Positions 17,955 through 27,522 of a stretch of 64,000 nt of DNA are shown in pieces. The DNA is taken from positions 1 to 64,000 of the forward strand of contig JADJMG010000014.1 in NCBI GenBank assembly GCA_016709725.1, given 5' to 3'. The translations under genes and the position numbers were made by a program. The notes below the pieces were generated by a model that was not told where the DNA came from, made no database searches, and saw only the letters and a program-made list of their open reading frames with translations. The first letter of the stretch is position 1; each line of letters starts with the position of its first letter. This DNA is from Bacteroidota bacterium (lineage in GTDB: Bacteria; Bacteroidota; Bacteroidia; AKYH767-A; OLB10).

Positions 17955-18710
17955 TTTATTTCAGATTTTTGGGAACAATATAAAAATAAAGCTATCATAC
18001 TTTGAATTAAAAAGTTGATAAAAATTCTCCGTGATTCTCCGTGCTTTCTCCGTTCCTCCGTGGTTATTTTTTGATTTATTTGCTGAAGCGAGAATTTAAA
18101 ATTTAATTAAAAGTCAATCTATACAATTATTATTGTTCGGCTAAGTAGTTTTTTCGATTGAATAAGTCTGCATTCAAAACAAAATTTGATTTTTTACCAC
18201 GGAGATACGGATTACACGGAGGTTCACGGAGAGTTAGTAATACCAAATGGTTAATAGTTCATTTCAATTTTTTGTGAACAATATAAAATAATTCTATCAT
18301 ACTTTGAATTAAAAAGTTTATGAAAATTCTCCGTGCTTCTCCGTGCTTTCTCCGATCCTCCGTGGTTGTTTTTTGAATATTTATCGAAGAGAGAATTTAA
18401 AATTTAATTGAAAAAAATTTATTTGTTAATTAAGGATCTGCTAGAATATTTTTCGATAAAACAAGATTATTTTTAAAACTATGATTGATTCTTTGCCACG
18501 GAGACACGGATTTCACGGAGGTTCACTGAGAGATTGTAATACCAAAAGACTAATAGTCTATTTCAATTTTTGTGAACGATATAAAATAATTATAGCAAAC
18601 TATGAATTAAATAGCTCAAAAAATTCTCCGTGTTTCTCCGTGCTTTCTCCGTTCCTCCGTGGTGAAAATTTGAATTATTTCTTGAAGCGAGATTATAAAA
18701 ACCAAGCGTT
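17955..18710. repeat. ~300-bp imperfect tandem repeats (2.5 copies) with CCACGGAG/CTCCGTGG arms
   Basis: Copies start near 17955, 18256 and 18562; the third is partial. Each has TTTGTGAACRATATAAAATA-like DNA, GAATTAAAAAGTT, a block of CTCCGTG words ending CTCCGTGG, then GARAATTTAAAATTTAATT, and (copies 1-2) CCACGGAGAYACGGAT with more CACGGAG words. The CTCCGTG and CACGGAG blocks are inverted relative to each other and could form long stems. No protein is supported here. The region fills the 880-bp gap between porZ and the next gene. Confidence 0.8.
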
Positions 18711-18766
18711 TGGGTAAAGTGCCTATGTTATTATCGGAACTGAAGTTTATCTCCTGATTAATCGCA

Positions 18767-18803
18767 TAAAAAAAGGCATTGCTCTTTTCAGAGAATGCCT
18801 TTC
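18767..18803 (-). terminator. Terminator of the DUF6341-like gene
   Basis: AAAGGCATT and AATGCCTTT (18794-18802) form a 9-bp stem preceded by an A-run, which is a T-run for minus-strand transcripts ending after 18821. Confidence 0.75.
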
Positions 18804-18820
18804 TGTAATTATTGAGGATT

Positions 18821-19003
18821 TTATCCTTTCTTCGCTAAATAATTGTCACCACCACGCTTTACCTTTGCATCATACCAAAGCCAGTAAATAACTCCGATCG
18901 TAATGGTTAATCCAAAGAACCAATTAATAAGATCGCCAAAACTAGGTAGTAAAGGGAAGATGGATTCTGCAGCAGTTGCAATTCCGTTGAAGATGGCAGT
19001 CAT
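18821..19003 (-). CDS. Small membrane protein (DUF6341-like)
   Basis: 60 residues: an N-terminal amphipathic part (FNGIATAAESIFPLLPSFG), one membrane helix (WFFGLTITIGVIYWLWY, about 28-44) and a charged tail (DAKVKRGGDNYLAKKG). Size, helix position and tail resemble the DUF6341 proteins conserved in Bacteroidota, and those genes typically sit beside a DUF6427 gene, as here. Function unknown. It is divergent from the DUF6427-like gene with 56 bp between starts, and has its own terminator. Confidence 0.65.
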   Translation of the reverse strand: MTAIFNGIATAAESIFPLLPSFGDLINWFFGLTITIGVIYWLWYDAKVKRGGDNYLAKKG

Positions 19004-19059
19004 ATTTTTCGTTTAATTTGTTGCAAATTTATAGAAAATTATCACTGAATAAAATTTAA

Positions 19060-20043
19060 ATGCTAATACGAAGCTTTCGAACCACACAAATTTTTCCACT
19101 GGTCATCTTGGTGATTTTATCGGCTACCATGTGGTTCGTTTCAAAATCAGGTACTTATGAAATTGTGGCTCGGAATGGAATGCCCCTTTATGATCTGATA
19201 GTTAGCGCGTTAACGTTTATTCCACCTTCGCTCTCGGTTTTTCTTGCTTTTCTTTTATTCACCAGTCAAGCCATTCATATTAACCATGTTATTAATAAAC
19301 ACGAGGTTCTGTATAAGCAATCTTGGCTGCCGGCGCTCATGTTTATTATTATCGCCGGACTCTTTCCGCCTTTTTTGTGGATCCATCCCATACTATTTGT
19401 GAACAGCTTACTCATTTTTGTGTTTGATAAACTATTCTCTTTATATAAGCATCCCGCACCTTTAGCCTTGTCTTTTGATGGAGCATTTTTGTTGTCGTTG
19501 GCAGCTTTGTTTTATTTGCCAACGATCTTCCTCTTTTTATTTTATATCCTTTGTATTTTAATTCTGCGACCATTCTCGTGGCGACTTTGGACCGTTAGCA
19601 TCATGGGCTTGCTCTTGCCTTTCTTCTTTGCGTTTTTCTACTATTTCTGGAATAATGAGTTAATGTCGTTTTATGAACGGGTTTTTGTTTCTGGAATTAA
19701 AAGACAAATCGATCTCGCACATATTTTTAATGTAAAATACATCTTAAGTGTTGTCATCGTTGGTATCCTGTTCATTCTCTCTTTGTTGAAATTGCAAACC
19801 AACTATTTTAAAAATGTAACGAAGTCGAGATTGATTCAACAGCTCTTGGTGTTGCTCATTCCCATCGGAATTTTATCAGTTCTTTTTTCTAGAGATGAAT
19901 CCTTGTACCGTTATAGTATTATCGTACTTCCCGTTTCCATCTATCTAGCCTATTATTTTTTAAGTGGAAAAAAAAGATGGGTGATGGAAGTAATGTTCTT
20001 GCTTTTATGTGCAGGATGGATTTACAATTATTTTGTAATTTAA
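19060..20043 (+). CDS. DUF6427-like polytopic membrane protein
   Basis: 327 residues with about nine hydrophobic segments (for example IFPLVILVILSATMWFV, LSLAALFYLPTIFLFLF, WTVSIMGLLLPFFFAFF). Short polar loops carry conserved-looking charged residues (RPFSWRLW). The overall plan fits the DUF6427 family of Bacteroidota inner-membrane proteins, conserved near DUF6341. The ATG start gives MLIRSFRTTQIFPLV. The biochemical role is unknown; the topology suggests a transporter or glycosyltransferase-C-like protein, but no catalytic motif is seen. Confidence 0.65.
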   Translation: MLIRSFRTTQIFPLVILVILSATMWFVSKSGTYEIVARNGMPLYDLIVSALTFIPPSLSVFLAFLLFTSQAIHINHVINKHEVLYKQSWLPALMFIIIAGLFPPFLWIHPILFVNSLLIFVFDKLFSLYKHPAPLALSFDGAFLLSLAALFYLPTIFLFLFYILCILILRPFSWRLWTVSIMGLLLPFFFAFFYYFWNNELMSFYERVFVSGIKRQIDLAHIFNVKYILSVVIVGILFILSLLKLQTNYFKNVTKSRLIQQLLVLLIPIGILSVLFSRDESLYRYSIIVLPVSIYLAYYFLSGKKRWVMEVMFLLLCAGWIYNYFVI

Positions 20044-20056
20044 AAAATAATTTTTT

Positions 20057-20551
20057 TTAAACAGAATAAGCTTTTAAAAAGGCTTTGTACTCATCCGGAC
20101 TTATGACGATGGGCAATTTATTTTTTCTTTCAATAAGGATGAAATTATTTCTTCTGCTGCAAAACCAAATCATGGTTCCAAGTTGCTTGGTATAATAGCG
20201 ACCCGTGTATCCGAAAAGTCCACCATTACCAAAGGTGCGAATGGGCCATGCAATATCATGCTTAGAAGGAATGCGAACTGCTTTGATTTCATCTTTTAAG
20301 ATAATTTTGTCGCCAAGCATTCGCGATATTCTAATGTTGCCATTTTCAATACTATATTTTAAGGGTCGATATAAATAAAACACAATACAAAGTATGAGTA
20401 TTAAGATACTGCTAAACAGCAATGCAAAATGTGCATGGTTGTCAATAACGAATTCTCCAAGGTAGAAGGCGATTACTCCGCCAAAAGCAAATGCAATAAC
20501 TAAAGATGTAATGATGATGGAAAATTTATCTCTGCTTAAGGTAAATTCCAT
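20057..20551 (-). CDS. PH-like domain membrane protein, hypothetical
   Basis: 164 residues: two membrane helices (SIIITSLVIAFAFGGVIAFY, FALLFSSILILILCIVFYLY), then a soluble C-terminus (about 65-164) of strands and a final helix (YSIENGNIRISRML, IKAVRIPS, FILIERKNKLPIVISPDEY, KAFLKAY). That layout is the bacterial PH (bPH) fold of YdbS/YdbT-like proteins. Likely an inner-membrane protein of unknown function. It starts 10 nt after the stop of the upstream M1 peptidase gene on the same strand, so the two are probably cotranscribed. Confidence 0.6.
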   Translation of the reverse strand: MEFTLSRDKFSIIITSLVIAFAFGGVIAFYLGEFVIDNHAHFALLFSSILILILCIVFYLYRPLKYSIENGNIRISRMLGDKIILKDEIKAVRIPSKHDIAWPIRTFGNGGLFGYTGRYYTKQLGTMIWFCSRRNNFILIERKNKLPIVISPDEYKAFLKAYSV

Positions 20552-20561
20552 AGTTGGTTGT

Positions 20562-23168
20562 TTAGTTTTTTGGTGAGTTATAAATTTTTAAGAGCATTTC
20601 ATTCGTTTCGTTCTTTTTTAATTCATCCACATATTTCGAAGCAATTGAAATATGTTCCTTCCAACTGTTTTCAGTAGATGGATCAGATGCCTTCATGGCA
20701 AGCTTTGCTTGACTATCACTGTAGTTGGCTACATCGACCAACGTCTGTACAGCGGCCAATCGTGTAATCCATTCATCATTTTGTTTGGAGACATCATAAA
20801 TGGCTTTTATTCCTTCGTTAATATTTGAGTGATTCTTGCAATTTTTTAAAAACTTTCCGTAGTTCTGAATTTGTACATACGCAGCGAAACCAGTACTCAT
20901 CATCAATATTTTTTTCATGTAATCGAATTGCGCATCGCTTCCCGATTTGCTATACAAACCACTGAGTATATTTTGAATCCTGGCATGTTGATCTCCTTCC
21001 AATTGCGAAGCAATTAACATAGTTCCTGCTTTATCACGATTTGATAAGGCTTGTATTGCAGTTTCTACTACTGAGTAAGCACTATCATGAATGGCGTTTT
21101 TGAAGTATACTACTAAATCATCTCCGGTGAAGTGTTCATCCAGCGCGTTCAATGCAGCATCACGCACATCACTTTTTTTATCTTCGATGCCAATGGCCAT
21201 GAGCTTTTTCTTGATGGATTCTTTTTCATCCGACTTCGCAAATATTTCAATTTTGTTGATTGCAAATTCTCTGATTTTCCAGTTTTTGTCATTCAACGCT
21301 AATTTTACTATTTCGCTTTCCTGACTTCCTGCTTTGTAATCATTTGCAAGGGCTTGTAAAGCATCAAATCGATCTTGAAACAAAGTTCCCTTTTTGTAAA
21401 GTGTTATCCATTCCTGAGCTGTATGGTTGTCTTTACGTACTGCCAACAGCATTTTTTGGGCATCAACATTTACTAACTCTGGTTTTGCATCCACCGGAAA
21501 ACTAAAAGTTTGTTCTTGTTGCGTCAATGTTATTTTTTTCCGCTGGATGGTATTGCTGGAATAGATATCGACATCCATCGGTAATTGGTAAAGCGGAAAT
21601 TCATTGAGATCTTGTTCTTGTCGAATGGTCACTTTTTGCATTTTTAATGCAGCATCGTAGTTGTAATCAATGTTCAGTATGGGATGGCCTTTATCTAAGT
21701 ACCATTGATTAAAAAACCAATTCAAATCTTCTCCACTCACTTCTTCAAACGCGAGTCGCAATTGATGCACTTCCACATTTTTGAATTGATTCACGGTTAA
21801 ATAATGTTTTAAGGAAGCAAAGAATACCGTGTCGCCTAAATAATTTCGAAGCATGTGAATCACTAATCCACCTTTTTCATAACTGTGCTTGTCGAACATA
21901 TCTTCCGGCGCATCATAATAAAATCGAATAAGATTTTCATTCTTTGTTTTGGATTCGCGTAAGTAAGAAAATAAATCGTTTTGATGATAGATGTCGGCTT
22001 CATCCCTGCCATATTTGTATTCGTTCCACAAATATTCGGCGTACGTTGCAAAACCTTCATTTAATGTTGTGTTCGACCACGATTCGCACGTTACATAATC
22101 ACCAAACCACTGGTGAAATAATTCATGGGAAATAAATTCCTGATAATTTCCATCCAATAATTCTCGCTCATCACGCTGTACAAAATCACCGTGGATAGTT
22201 GCGGAGGTGTTTTCCATCGCTCCACTAACATAATCACGAACTACAATCTGACTGTATTTATCCCATGGATATTCAACCCCTAGTTTGTTAGAAAAAAAAG
22301 TCATCATCTCGGGTGTATTTCCAAAGATTTTGCGAGCTACGTTTTCATATTCAGGTTCTACGTAATAGCTTACTTCTTTTCGGTTCCAAGTATCTTTAAC
22401 AATGGCAAACTCCCCAACCGCCATCATACAGAGGTAAGGTGAATGCGGTAAATTTTGTTTCCAAGTATCCGTGCGTGTTCCATCAGAATTTATAACGCTG
22501 CTCGTCATAATTCCATTAGAAACAGTTTTAAATTTATTTTCTACAGTGATTCTAATCTCTTGCGACATTTTTTGATTAGGTGCATCAATCGTAGGATACC
22601 AAGCAGAACTTGCTTGGGTTTCACCTTGTGTCCAAATTTGCATGGGCTTCTTTTTATCTTTCCCATCCGGATTAATAAAGTATAATCCTTTGTCGCTTGT
22701 AATGGCCCTGCTTCCGCCAACATCCGTCAACTCATCCGGTTTTGCAATGTAGTCGATGTATAGTTGGATGGGTTCATCTTTCGTATAAGCTCGATCTAAA
22801 AATAGATGCAGGCTGTCATTGGCATAATCGTATTTTACCACGATTGAATCTTTTCCAACTAAATGTTTTACTTGATTAATTTGCATACCGCGTGCATCTA
22901 ACCAAACGGTATTTTGTGGAAGAGAATGCGCTTTTAAAGTGATCACTGCTTTTCCCAATAAATATCTTTTATTCCAATCAAAACGAACGTCAAGTTGAGT
23001 ATGTACTAAGTCATGTAACTTTGTTACTGATGCTCTGTAATCTTCATTACTTGGGCGCACATTTATTTCAGGCAGCTCTCTTACCTCAGTAGGTATTGAC
23101 TTTTTCGTCTTACATGAAAACATCGAAATAGATAAAACGAATAAGGCGATTATTTTTATACTTCTCAT
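20562..23168 (-). CDS. M1 family aminopeptidase, lipoprotein
   Basis: 868 residues. Lipoprotein signal with lipobox SISMFSC places it in the periplasm or outer membrane. M1 domains in order: N-terminal beta saddle (about 45-235), then the catalytic domain with the exopeptidase motif GAMEN and the zinc site HELFHQW with the downstream Glu in NTTLNEGFATYAE. A C-terminal alpha-solenoid with HEAT-like repeats follows (about 590-868, for example DVRDAALNALDEHF). It releases N-terminal residues from peptides, likely for nutrition. It heads a probable two-gene operon. The frame is intact. Confidence 0.92.
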   Translation of the reverse strand: MRSIKIIALFVLSISMFSCKTKKSIPTEVRELPEINVRPSNEDYRASVTKLHDLVHTQLDVRFDWNKRYLLGKAVITLKAHSLPQNTVWLDARGMQINQVKHLVGKDSIVVKYDYANDSLHLFLDRAYTKDEPIQLYIDYIAKPDELTDVGGSRAITSDKGLYFINPDGKDKKKPMQIWTQGETQASSAWYPTIDAPNQKMSQEIRITVENKFKTVSNGIMTSSVINSDGTRTDTWKQNLPHSPYLCMMAVGEFAIVKDTWNRKEVSYYVEPEYENVARKIFGNTPEMMTFFSNKLGVEYPWDKYSQIVVRDYVSGAMENTSATIHGDFVQRDERELLDGNYQEFISHELFHQWFGDYVTCESWSNTTLNEGFATYAEYLWNEYKYGRDEADIYHQNDLFSYLRESKTKNENLIRFYYDAPEDMFDKHSYEKGGLVIHMLRNYLGDTVFFASLKHYLTVNQFKNVEVHQLRLAFEEVSGEDLNWFFNQWYLDKGHPILNIDYNYDAALKMQKVTIRQEQDLNEFPLYQLPMDVDIYSSNTIQRKKITLTQQEQTFSFPVDAKPELVNVDAQKMLLAVRKDNHTAQEWITLYKKGTLFQDRFDALQALANDYKAGSQESEIVKLALNDKNWKIREFAINKIEIFAKSDEKESIKKKLMAIGIEDKKSDVRDAALNALDEHFTGDDLVVYFKNAIHDSAYSVVETAIQALSNRDKAGTMLIASQLEGDQHARIQNILSGLYSKSGSDAQFDYMKKILMMSTGFAAYVQIQNYGKFLKNCKNHSNINEGIKAIYDVSKQNDEWITRLAAVQTLVDVANYSDSQAKLAMKASDPSTENSWKEHISIASKYVDELKKNETNEMLLKIYNSPKN

Positions 23169-23287
23169 AGTTGGGAATTCTTACTCAAAAGTAATCCCTT
23201 AATTCATATAAACCATTTATTTCTTGTTGGTCGATGTTTTAGGGAAGTTGGTCGGACTGTATTTTATCACTTACATCATTTAGTATA

Positions 23288-23320
23288 AATGAAAAAGCCC
23301 ATCTTTTAGATGAGCTCTTT
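23288..23320 (-). terminator. Terminator downstream of tonB-like gene
   Basis: AAAAAGCCCATCT and AGATGAGCTCTTT form an imperfect stem around TTT, ending in an A-run that is a T-run on the minus strand. It lies just past the stop at 23330. Confidence 0.65.
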
Positions 23321-23329
23321 CGCTATTTT

Positions 23330-24142
23330 TTATCTTATTTTAAAGGAGATAGGAAGTTTGAATTGAACATTTACCGATTGTCCATTCTGTTTTCCGGGCT
23401 TCCATTTACTCATTTTTTTAATGACACGTACTGCCTCTTCCTCACATCCACCACCAATTCCCTTCAGTATTTCTATGTTTTTAATTTCTCCCTCTTTGTC
23501 TACAATGAAACTTAAATAAACAATTCCTGTAATGTTGGCTTCACGCGCATCAACTGGATATTTGATATTATTGCTTATGTATTTTAGCATCGCAACTTCT
23601 CCACCAGGAAACATCGGCATTTCTTCCACCCAAATATAAGTTTTTGAAGTGCCTGATGTTGAGTTCTCTTTTGTATCTGGTAAAGGATCTTTCCCAGGTA
23701 CAGAATCAATAACTACCGTTCTTGTCGCTAGTGTTAATTTTGATAAATCTTCTTGAGTTAAACCTTTGTCAGTGCTGTCAACGTCTTTCACAATTAAATT
23801 GGTGAATTGCTTGCTTGAACTGGGTGGAGTAGGTGGTGTAGAAATTACCTTTTCTGGGATGGGAATGATTTTGTCAGGCAAAGTGACCTCAGTAATATCA
23901 ACAATCACCTCGATGTTGTCAGTAGGAATTATTATTTTTTCCGGACTTATATAGCGAATGATGCTGGGAGTGAAGACGAGTAGAAGCAATCCAAAGAAAC
24001 TTAAAAATACTGCTTTTGTAACGGTGCGGTTGTAATCACGGCGCAAAATGTAAGCGCCATAAGCCTGATTTCTGTCCTGAAATACTAAGGCTAATCTTTC
24101 GGGGGAGATGGGATTATCCCAATCGTTTCCAACGGTTTTCAT
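23330..24142 (-). CDS. Energy transducer TonB
   Basis: 270 residues. The N-terminal cytoplasmic stretch PERLALVFQDRNQAYGAYILRR is the signature of Bacteroidota TonB proteins. One membrane helix follows (AVFLSFFGLLLLVFTP, about 48-64), then a Pro/Thr-rich periplasmic spacer (EVTLPDKIIPIPEKV, STPPTPPSSS) and the C-terminal TonB domain (about 175-270: MFPGGEVAMLKYISNNIKYP, GIVYLSFIVDKEGEI, AVRVIKKMSKWKPGKQNG). It couples proton-motive force to outer-membrane SusC/TonB-dependent receptors. It stands alone, without exbB/exbD, so it probably uses ExbBD encoded elsewhere. Confidence 0.93.
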   Translation of the reverse strand: MKTVGNDWDNPISPERLALVFQDRNQAYGAYILRRDYNRTVTKAVFLSFFGLLLLVFTPSIIRYISPEKIIIPTDNIEVIVDITEVTLPDKIIPIPEKVISTPPTPPSSSKQFTNLIVKDVDSTDKGLTQEDLSKLTLATRTVVIDSVPGKDPLPDTKENSTSGTSKTYIWVEEMPMFPGGEVAMLKYISNNIKYPVDAREANITGIVYLSFIVDKEGEIKNIEILKGIGGGCEEEAVRVIKKMSKWKPGKQNGQSVNVQFKLPISFKIR

Positions 24143-24381
24143 AAAGTTATTTTATTAGGTTATATGGGCATAACGATGCAGGTCATTCCCATATTCCATA
24201 CATTGGTCAGCATTTTGTCAGATTAGATCGACCGAGGTAACGTAAATGTTACTTTTCTCAGCCCACTTAATAATCATTTAGGCTTTAGTCCAATGAAAAG
24301 GTAAGAAAATCGAATATTTATTTAATCGATGTTCCAGATTTTCGCACCTAATTACTACTATTGTAATCTAAATCGAAAGCT

Positions 24382-24840
24382 ATGTTTATCGGATTATTAC
24401 ACTTCCACAGTTTATTGAGATGGGTTTTGCTCCTTCTCTTAATTGCAGCAATCATCAAAGCCTTTAGAGGGAAAAGTGGCGGAGTTCAGTTTACCGCTGG
24501 TGATCGGAAAATTTCTCTCTTCACCATGATTTCCGCTCATTTGCAATTGATTTTAGGTGGATTCTTGTATGCCGTGAGTCCAACGGTGCAAAGCGCCATC
24601 TCTAATATGGGTGCTTCCATGAAGGATGGGGTGGCTCGCTTCTGGGCGGTAGAGCATATTAGCATGATGATTATTGCGATCGCATTATTAACTATTGGTC
24701 ATATTAAATGCAAAAAAGCAGTAGGCGATCAAGCAAAGTTCAAAGCGCAAGCAACCTATTTTACAATCGGACTCATTCTCATATTAGCCTCAATCCCTTG
24801 GCCTTTCCGTGAAGTAGGGATGGGAAGAGGTTGGTTTTAG
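24382..24840 (+). CDS. Small four-helix membrane protein (cytochrome-b-like, hypothetical)
   Basis: 152 residues with four membrane helices. Histidines occur in the first (GLLHFHSLLRWVLL), second (ISAHLQLILGG), third (VEHISMMIIAIALLTIGHI) helices, a spacing reminiscent of di-heme cytochrome b-like small membrane proteins that annotation pipelines often call cytochrome B in Bacteroidota. No CxxCH is present. Inner-membrane location is clear; heme binding is inferred from the histidine pattern only. It stands alone between the tonB-like gene and hflX, on the opposite strand from tonB. Confidence 0.6.
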   Translation: MFIGLLHFHSLLRWVLLLLLIAAIIKAFRGKSGGVQFTAGDRKISLFTMISAHLQLILGGFLYAVSPTVQSAISNMGASMKDGVARFWAVEHISMMIIAIALLTIGHIKCKKAVGDQAKFKAQATYFTIGLILILASIPWPFREVGMGRGWF

Positions 24841-25181
24841 TTATTTCTGAAGATTAAATTTCCTAGAGTTAATTATACCATTAATAAATAGAGTTTGTAA
24901 TGGAACACTGATTTATCATGAGTATGATGATTTATTATGATTATTAATAGCGATATTTTGTTATGTATTGAGAAGAAATCAGTGGAAATCCTTTTAATCC
25001 GTGTCATCAGCGTTCCATCTAGAAAAGTTCTTCTTCACTAGAAATTAGCCTTCCAACGATAAAGCTTTATTAAAGTCGCTTAAAACTTTTTTTTCTCGAA
25101 AATGAATAATGGCGATTCCATTCAGTTTCCTTAACTTCGCATTTCAAATACATTTCATCACTCTCTTATTAGACTCATTCA
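24841..25181. other. Intergenic region with a dispersed 30-bp repeat and hflX promoter area
   Basis: No gene is seen. A 30-bp word at 24987-25016 (ATCCGTGTCATCAGCGTTCC at its right end) recurs at 32161-32190 with three mismatches. TAACTTCGC at 25132-25140 is a candidate -7 box for hflX. Confidence 0.5.
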
Positions 25182-26410
25182 TTGCCACACCCTCCCCACG
25201 ATTTAACCATAGCGCCTGAGCGTATCATCCTCATCGGACTTTCCACCCGCGACACCGACATGGATCGTGTTACCGAGTATCTCGACGAACTAGAATTTTT
25301 AGCAGAAACAGCAGGTGGTTTCACTGTAAAACGATTCACACAACGACTCGATCGCCCCGATATCCGAACCTTTGTTGGAAAAGGAAAGATGGAAGAGATC
25401 ATTGCCTTCATCAAAGAAAATAATATTCAGATTGCCATCTTCGATGATGAACTAACGCCGTCGCAGCTACGCAATATTGAAAAAATAATAGGATGTAGAG
25501 TATTGGATCGTACCAATCTCATCCTAGACATTTTTGCAAAGCGTGCCCGCACCGCACAAGCCAAAGTACAAGTGGAGTTGGCGCAATATCGTTATCTTCT
25601 TCCTCGACTCACACGCATGTGGACTCACTTAGAGAAACAGGCAGGAGGAATTGGAGCACGTGGTCCGGGAGAATCGGAAATTGAAACCGATCGTCGTGTC
25701 ATTCGCGAAAAACTTTCTCGCTTGCGTGAAAAGCTTACCGAAATTGAAAAGCAAACTGTAACACAACGTAAACGCAGAGCCGATGTAGTGCGTGTTGCCT
25801 TGGTAGGATATACTAACGTTGGCAAAAGTACTTTAATGAATTTACTCGCCAAGAGCGATGTGTTTGCAGAAAATAAATTATTCGCTACACTCGATACTAC
25901 GGTTCGTAAAGTGGTTATCGATCGCATTCCTTTTTTGTTATCCGATACCGTTGGATTCATCCGCAAGCTTCCACATGATTTAATTGAGTCGTTTAAATCT
26001 ACCTTAGATGAAGTGCGAGAAGCCGACATACTCGTACATGTAGTCGATATTTCGCATCCTAATTTCGAAGATCACATTCATGTCGTGAATGAAACATTGC
26101 AAGATCTAAAAGCCATTGATAAACCCATCCTTTTAGTCTTCAACAAAATTGATGCTTACACCTTCATCCAAAAAGATGAAGACGATTTACTCGAAGCGGA
26201 CCTGAAAACCGTAGCCTCGATGATCTCAAAAAATCGTACATGGCTCGTGGCACGCATCCTGTTATTTTCATCTCTGCCATGAAAAAACAAAACATCGACG
26301 AACTCCGCGCCGCCTTGATGGGACTAGTTAAACAAACCCATTTTATCCGCTACCCGCACAACCAACTCGAAGCGGATATTGATTTTCAAGAGGAAGAAAT
26401 TCCAGAGTGA
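25182..26410 (+). CDS. hflX: GTPase HflX (frameshifted near the 3' end)
   Basis: Ribosome-associated GTPase that splits stalled or hibernating 70S ribosomes. The N-terminal HflX domain (about 14-175, PDIRTFVGKGKMEEI, ILDIFAKRARTAQAKVQVELA) includes the GARGPGESEIETDRR motif. The G domain has G1 GYTNVGKST (about 209-217), G3 DTVGFIRKLP, and G4 FNKID. The frame stops at 26282 after a one-base loss near 26242. The next frame resumes RGTHPVIFISAMKKQNIDEL with the G5 SA motif and ends at 26410. Repaired length is about 409 residues. TTG 25182 is the only start in frame after the upstream stop. The gene is conserved, so sequencing error is likely. Confidence 0.9.
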
Positions 26411-26796
26411 TATTTAAGTTTATTTGCCGTTTAGTTTATAGTGAATATCCTTCGATATAAACATGGACTTTCTCGAGTGAAAAAATTGGAGTCCTTATAG
26501 TATCTATCTTTTTACCACGGAGGCACGGAGAAGGCACTGAGAAACACGGAGGTATTACGAGAAATTAATAATTTTTAAACTTAATAAAATTCTCTAGTGT
26601 CCAGAATCTAAAATTGGACATGAGTACAATTATTTTAATAGCCTAGATGTTTTCCAATCCATCAACTCACCAATTCACCATCGCGAAGCCTCGCGACACC
26701 AACTCACCAATTTGCCAATTCGTATGTAAACATTTATAGTCGACTATAAACATTTATCCCCCGACTATTTCGTTCCAAACGCCCTATCCTTGCACC
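26411..26796. other. Repeat-bearing intergenic region upstream of comFC
   Basis: Contains a single copy of the CCACGGAGGCACGGAG repeat word (from 26515), CACCAACTCACCAATT words around GCGAAGCCTCGCGAC (26683-26697), then the palindrome TTATAGTCGACTATAA (26734-26749). No protein is supported. Confidence 0.55.
26727..26792 (+). promoter_or_regulatory. Operator-like palindrome and -7 box of comFC
   Basis: AAACATTTAT occurs twice (26728-26737, 26748-26757) and CGACTAT twice. A perfect 16-bp palindrome, TTATAGTCGACTATAA, spans 26734-26749. TATCCTTG at 26785-26792 resembles the -7 box and lies 4 bp before the comFC ATG, suggesting a leaderless or very short leader transcript. Confidence 0.45.
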
Positions 26797-27500
26797 ATGT
26801 GGACAGGAATAAAAGTAATTTTCGAAGATCTTCTCAACTTCTTCTTTCCAAATTTATGCGCGGCTTGTTGCGAACATTTAGTGAAAGGTGAAGATGGAAT
26901 CTGTTTGGGATGTATGGTCACCATGCCAGTCACTTCATTTGAAAAGGAAATGAATAATCCCGTTGTCAAACAGTTTTGGGGCAAGGTGCCCATCAGTGCA
27001 GCTACCGCTTATTGTCATTTTAGTAAGGGTGGCCGCATCCAACGAATGATTCATCAATTAAAATATGAGGGTCGATCGGATGTGGGTGTGAAGCTCGGGC
27101 AACTTTGTGGTTATCGTTTATTGAAATCGCCGCAGTATGCAGCCATGATTACGTCATTCCGATCCCATTGCATCCCCACAAATTGCGTTTTCGTGGTTAC
27201 AATCAAGCTGCTAGTTTTGGGAAAGGATTGGCCGAAGTGATGGGTATTCAACAGCTCGCCGATGCGCTTCAACGGAAAAGAAATACAGTCAGTCAAACGA
27301 GTAAACATCGCCTCGAACGCGCCGCTAATGTGGCGAATGTGTTTGAAGCCTTGGATGAGAACATCTTAAAAGGAAAGAAAATACTCTTAGTAGATGATGT
27401 AATTACCACAGGATCAACATTAATTGCAGCTGCTGAAGCTCTTTTAAAACTTCCGGGTGTGCAAGTGAGTATTGTCACCATTGCCTTTGCTCGCCTCTAG
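26797..27500 (+). CDS. ComF family protein (ComFC-like, frameshifted)
   Basis: ComFC proteins are phosphoribosyltransferase-like proteins needed for natural transformation in several bacteria. The N-terminal zinc-finger-like part has CAACCEHLVKGEDGICLGC (about residues 22-40). The middle HQLKYEGRSDVGVKLG is typical. The open frame ends at 27240, but from about 27145 the family continues in the next frame: DYVIPIPLHPHKLRFRGYNQ, then LLVDDVITTGSTL (PRPP-binding loop) to 27500. One missing base in GCAGCCATGATTACG explains it. Repaired length is about 234 residues. The ATG is just downstream of a TATCCTTG box. The next gene starts 23 nt after. Confidence 0.85.
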
Positions 27501-27522
27501 AGAGCGACTATCTTTGTGCCTG

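Noticed and set aside
17955..18710. CRISPR array
   Set aside because: The repeat unit is ~300 bp and imperfect, with no short regular repeats and spacers, and no cas genes are nearby.
18481..18717. 78-codon plus-strand frame
   Set aside because: It lies entirely within the third CTCCGTG/CACGGAG repeat unit and reads like translated repeat.
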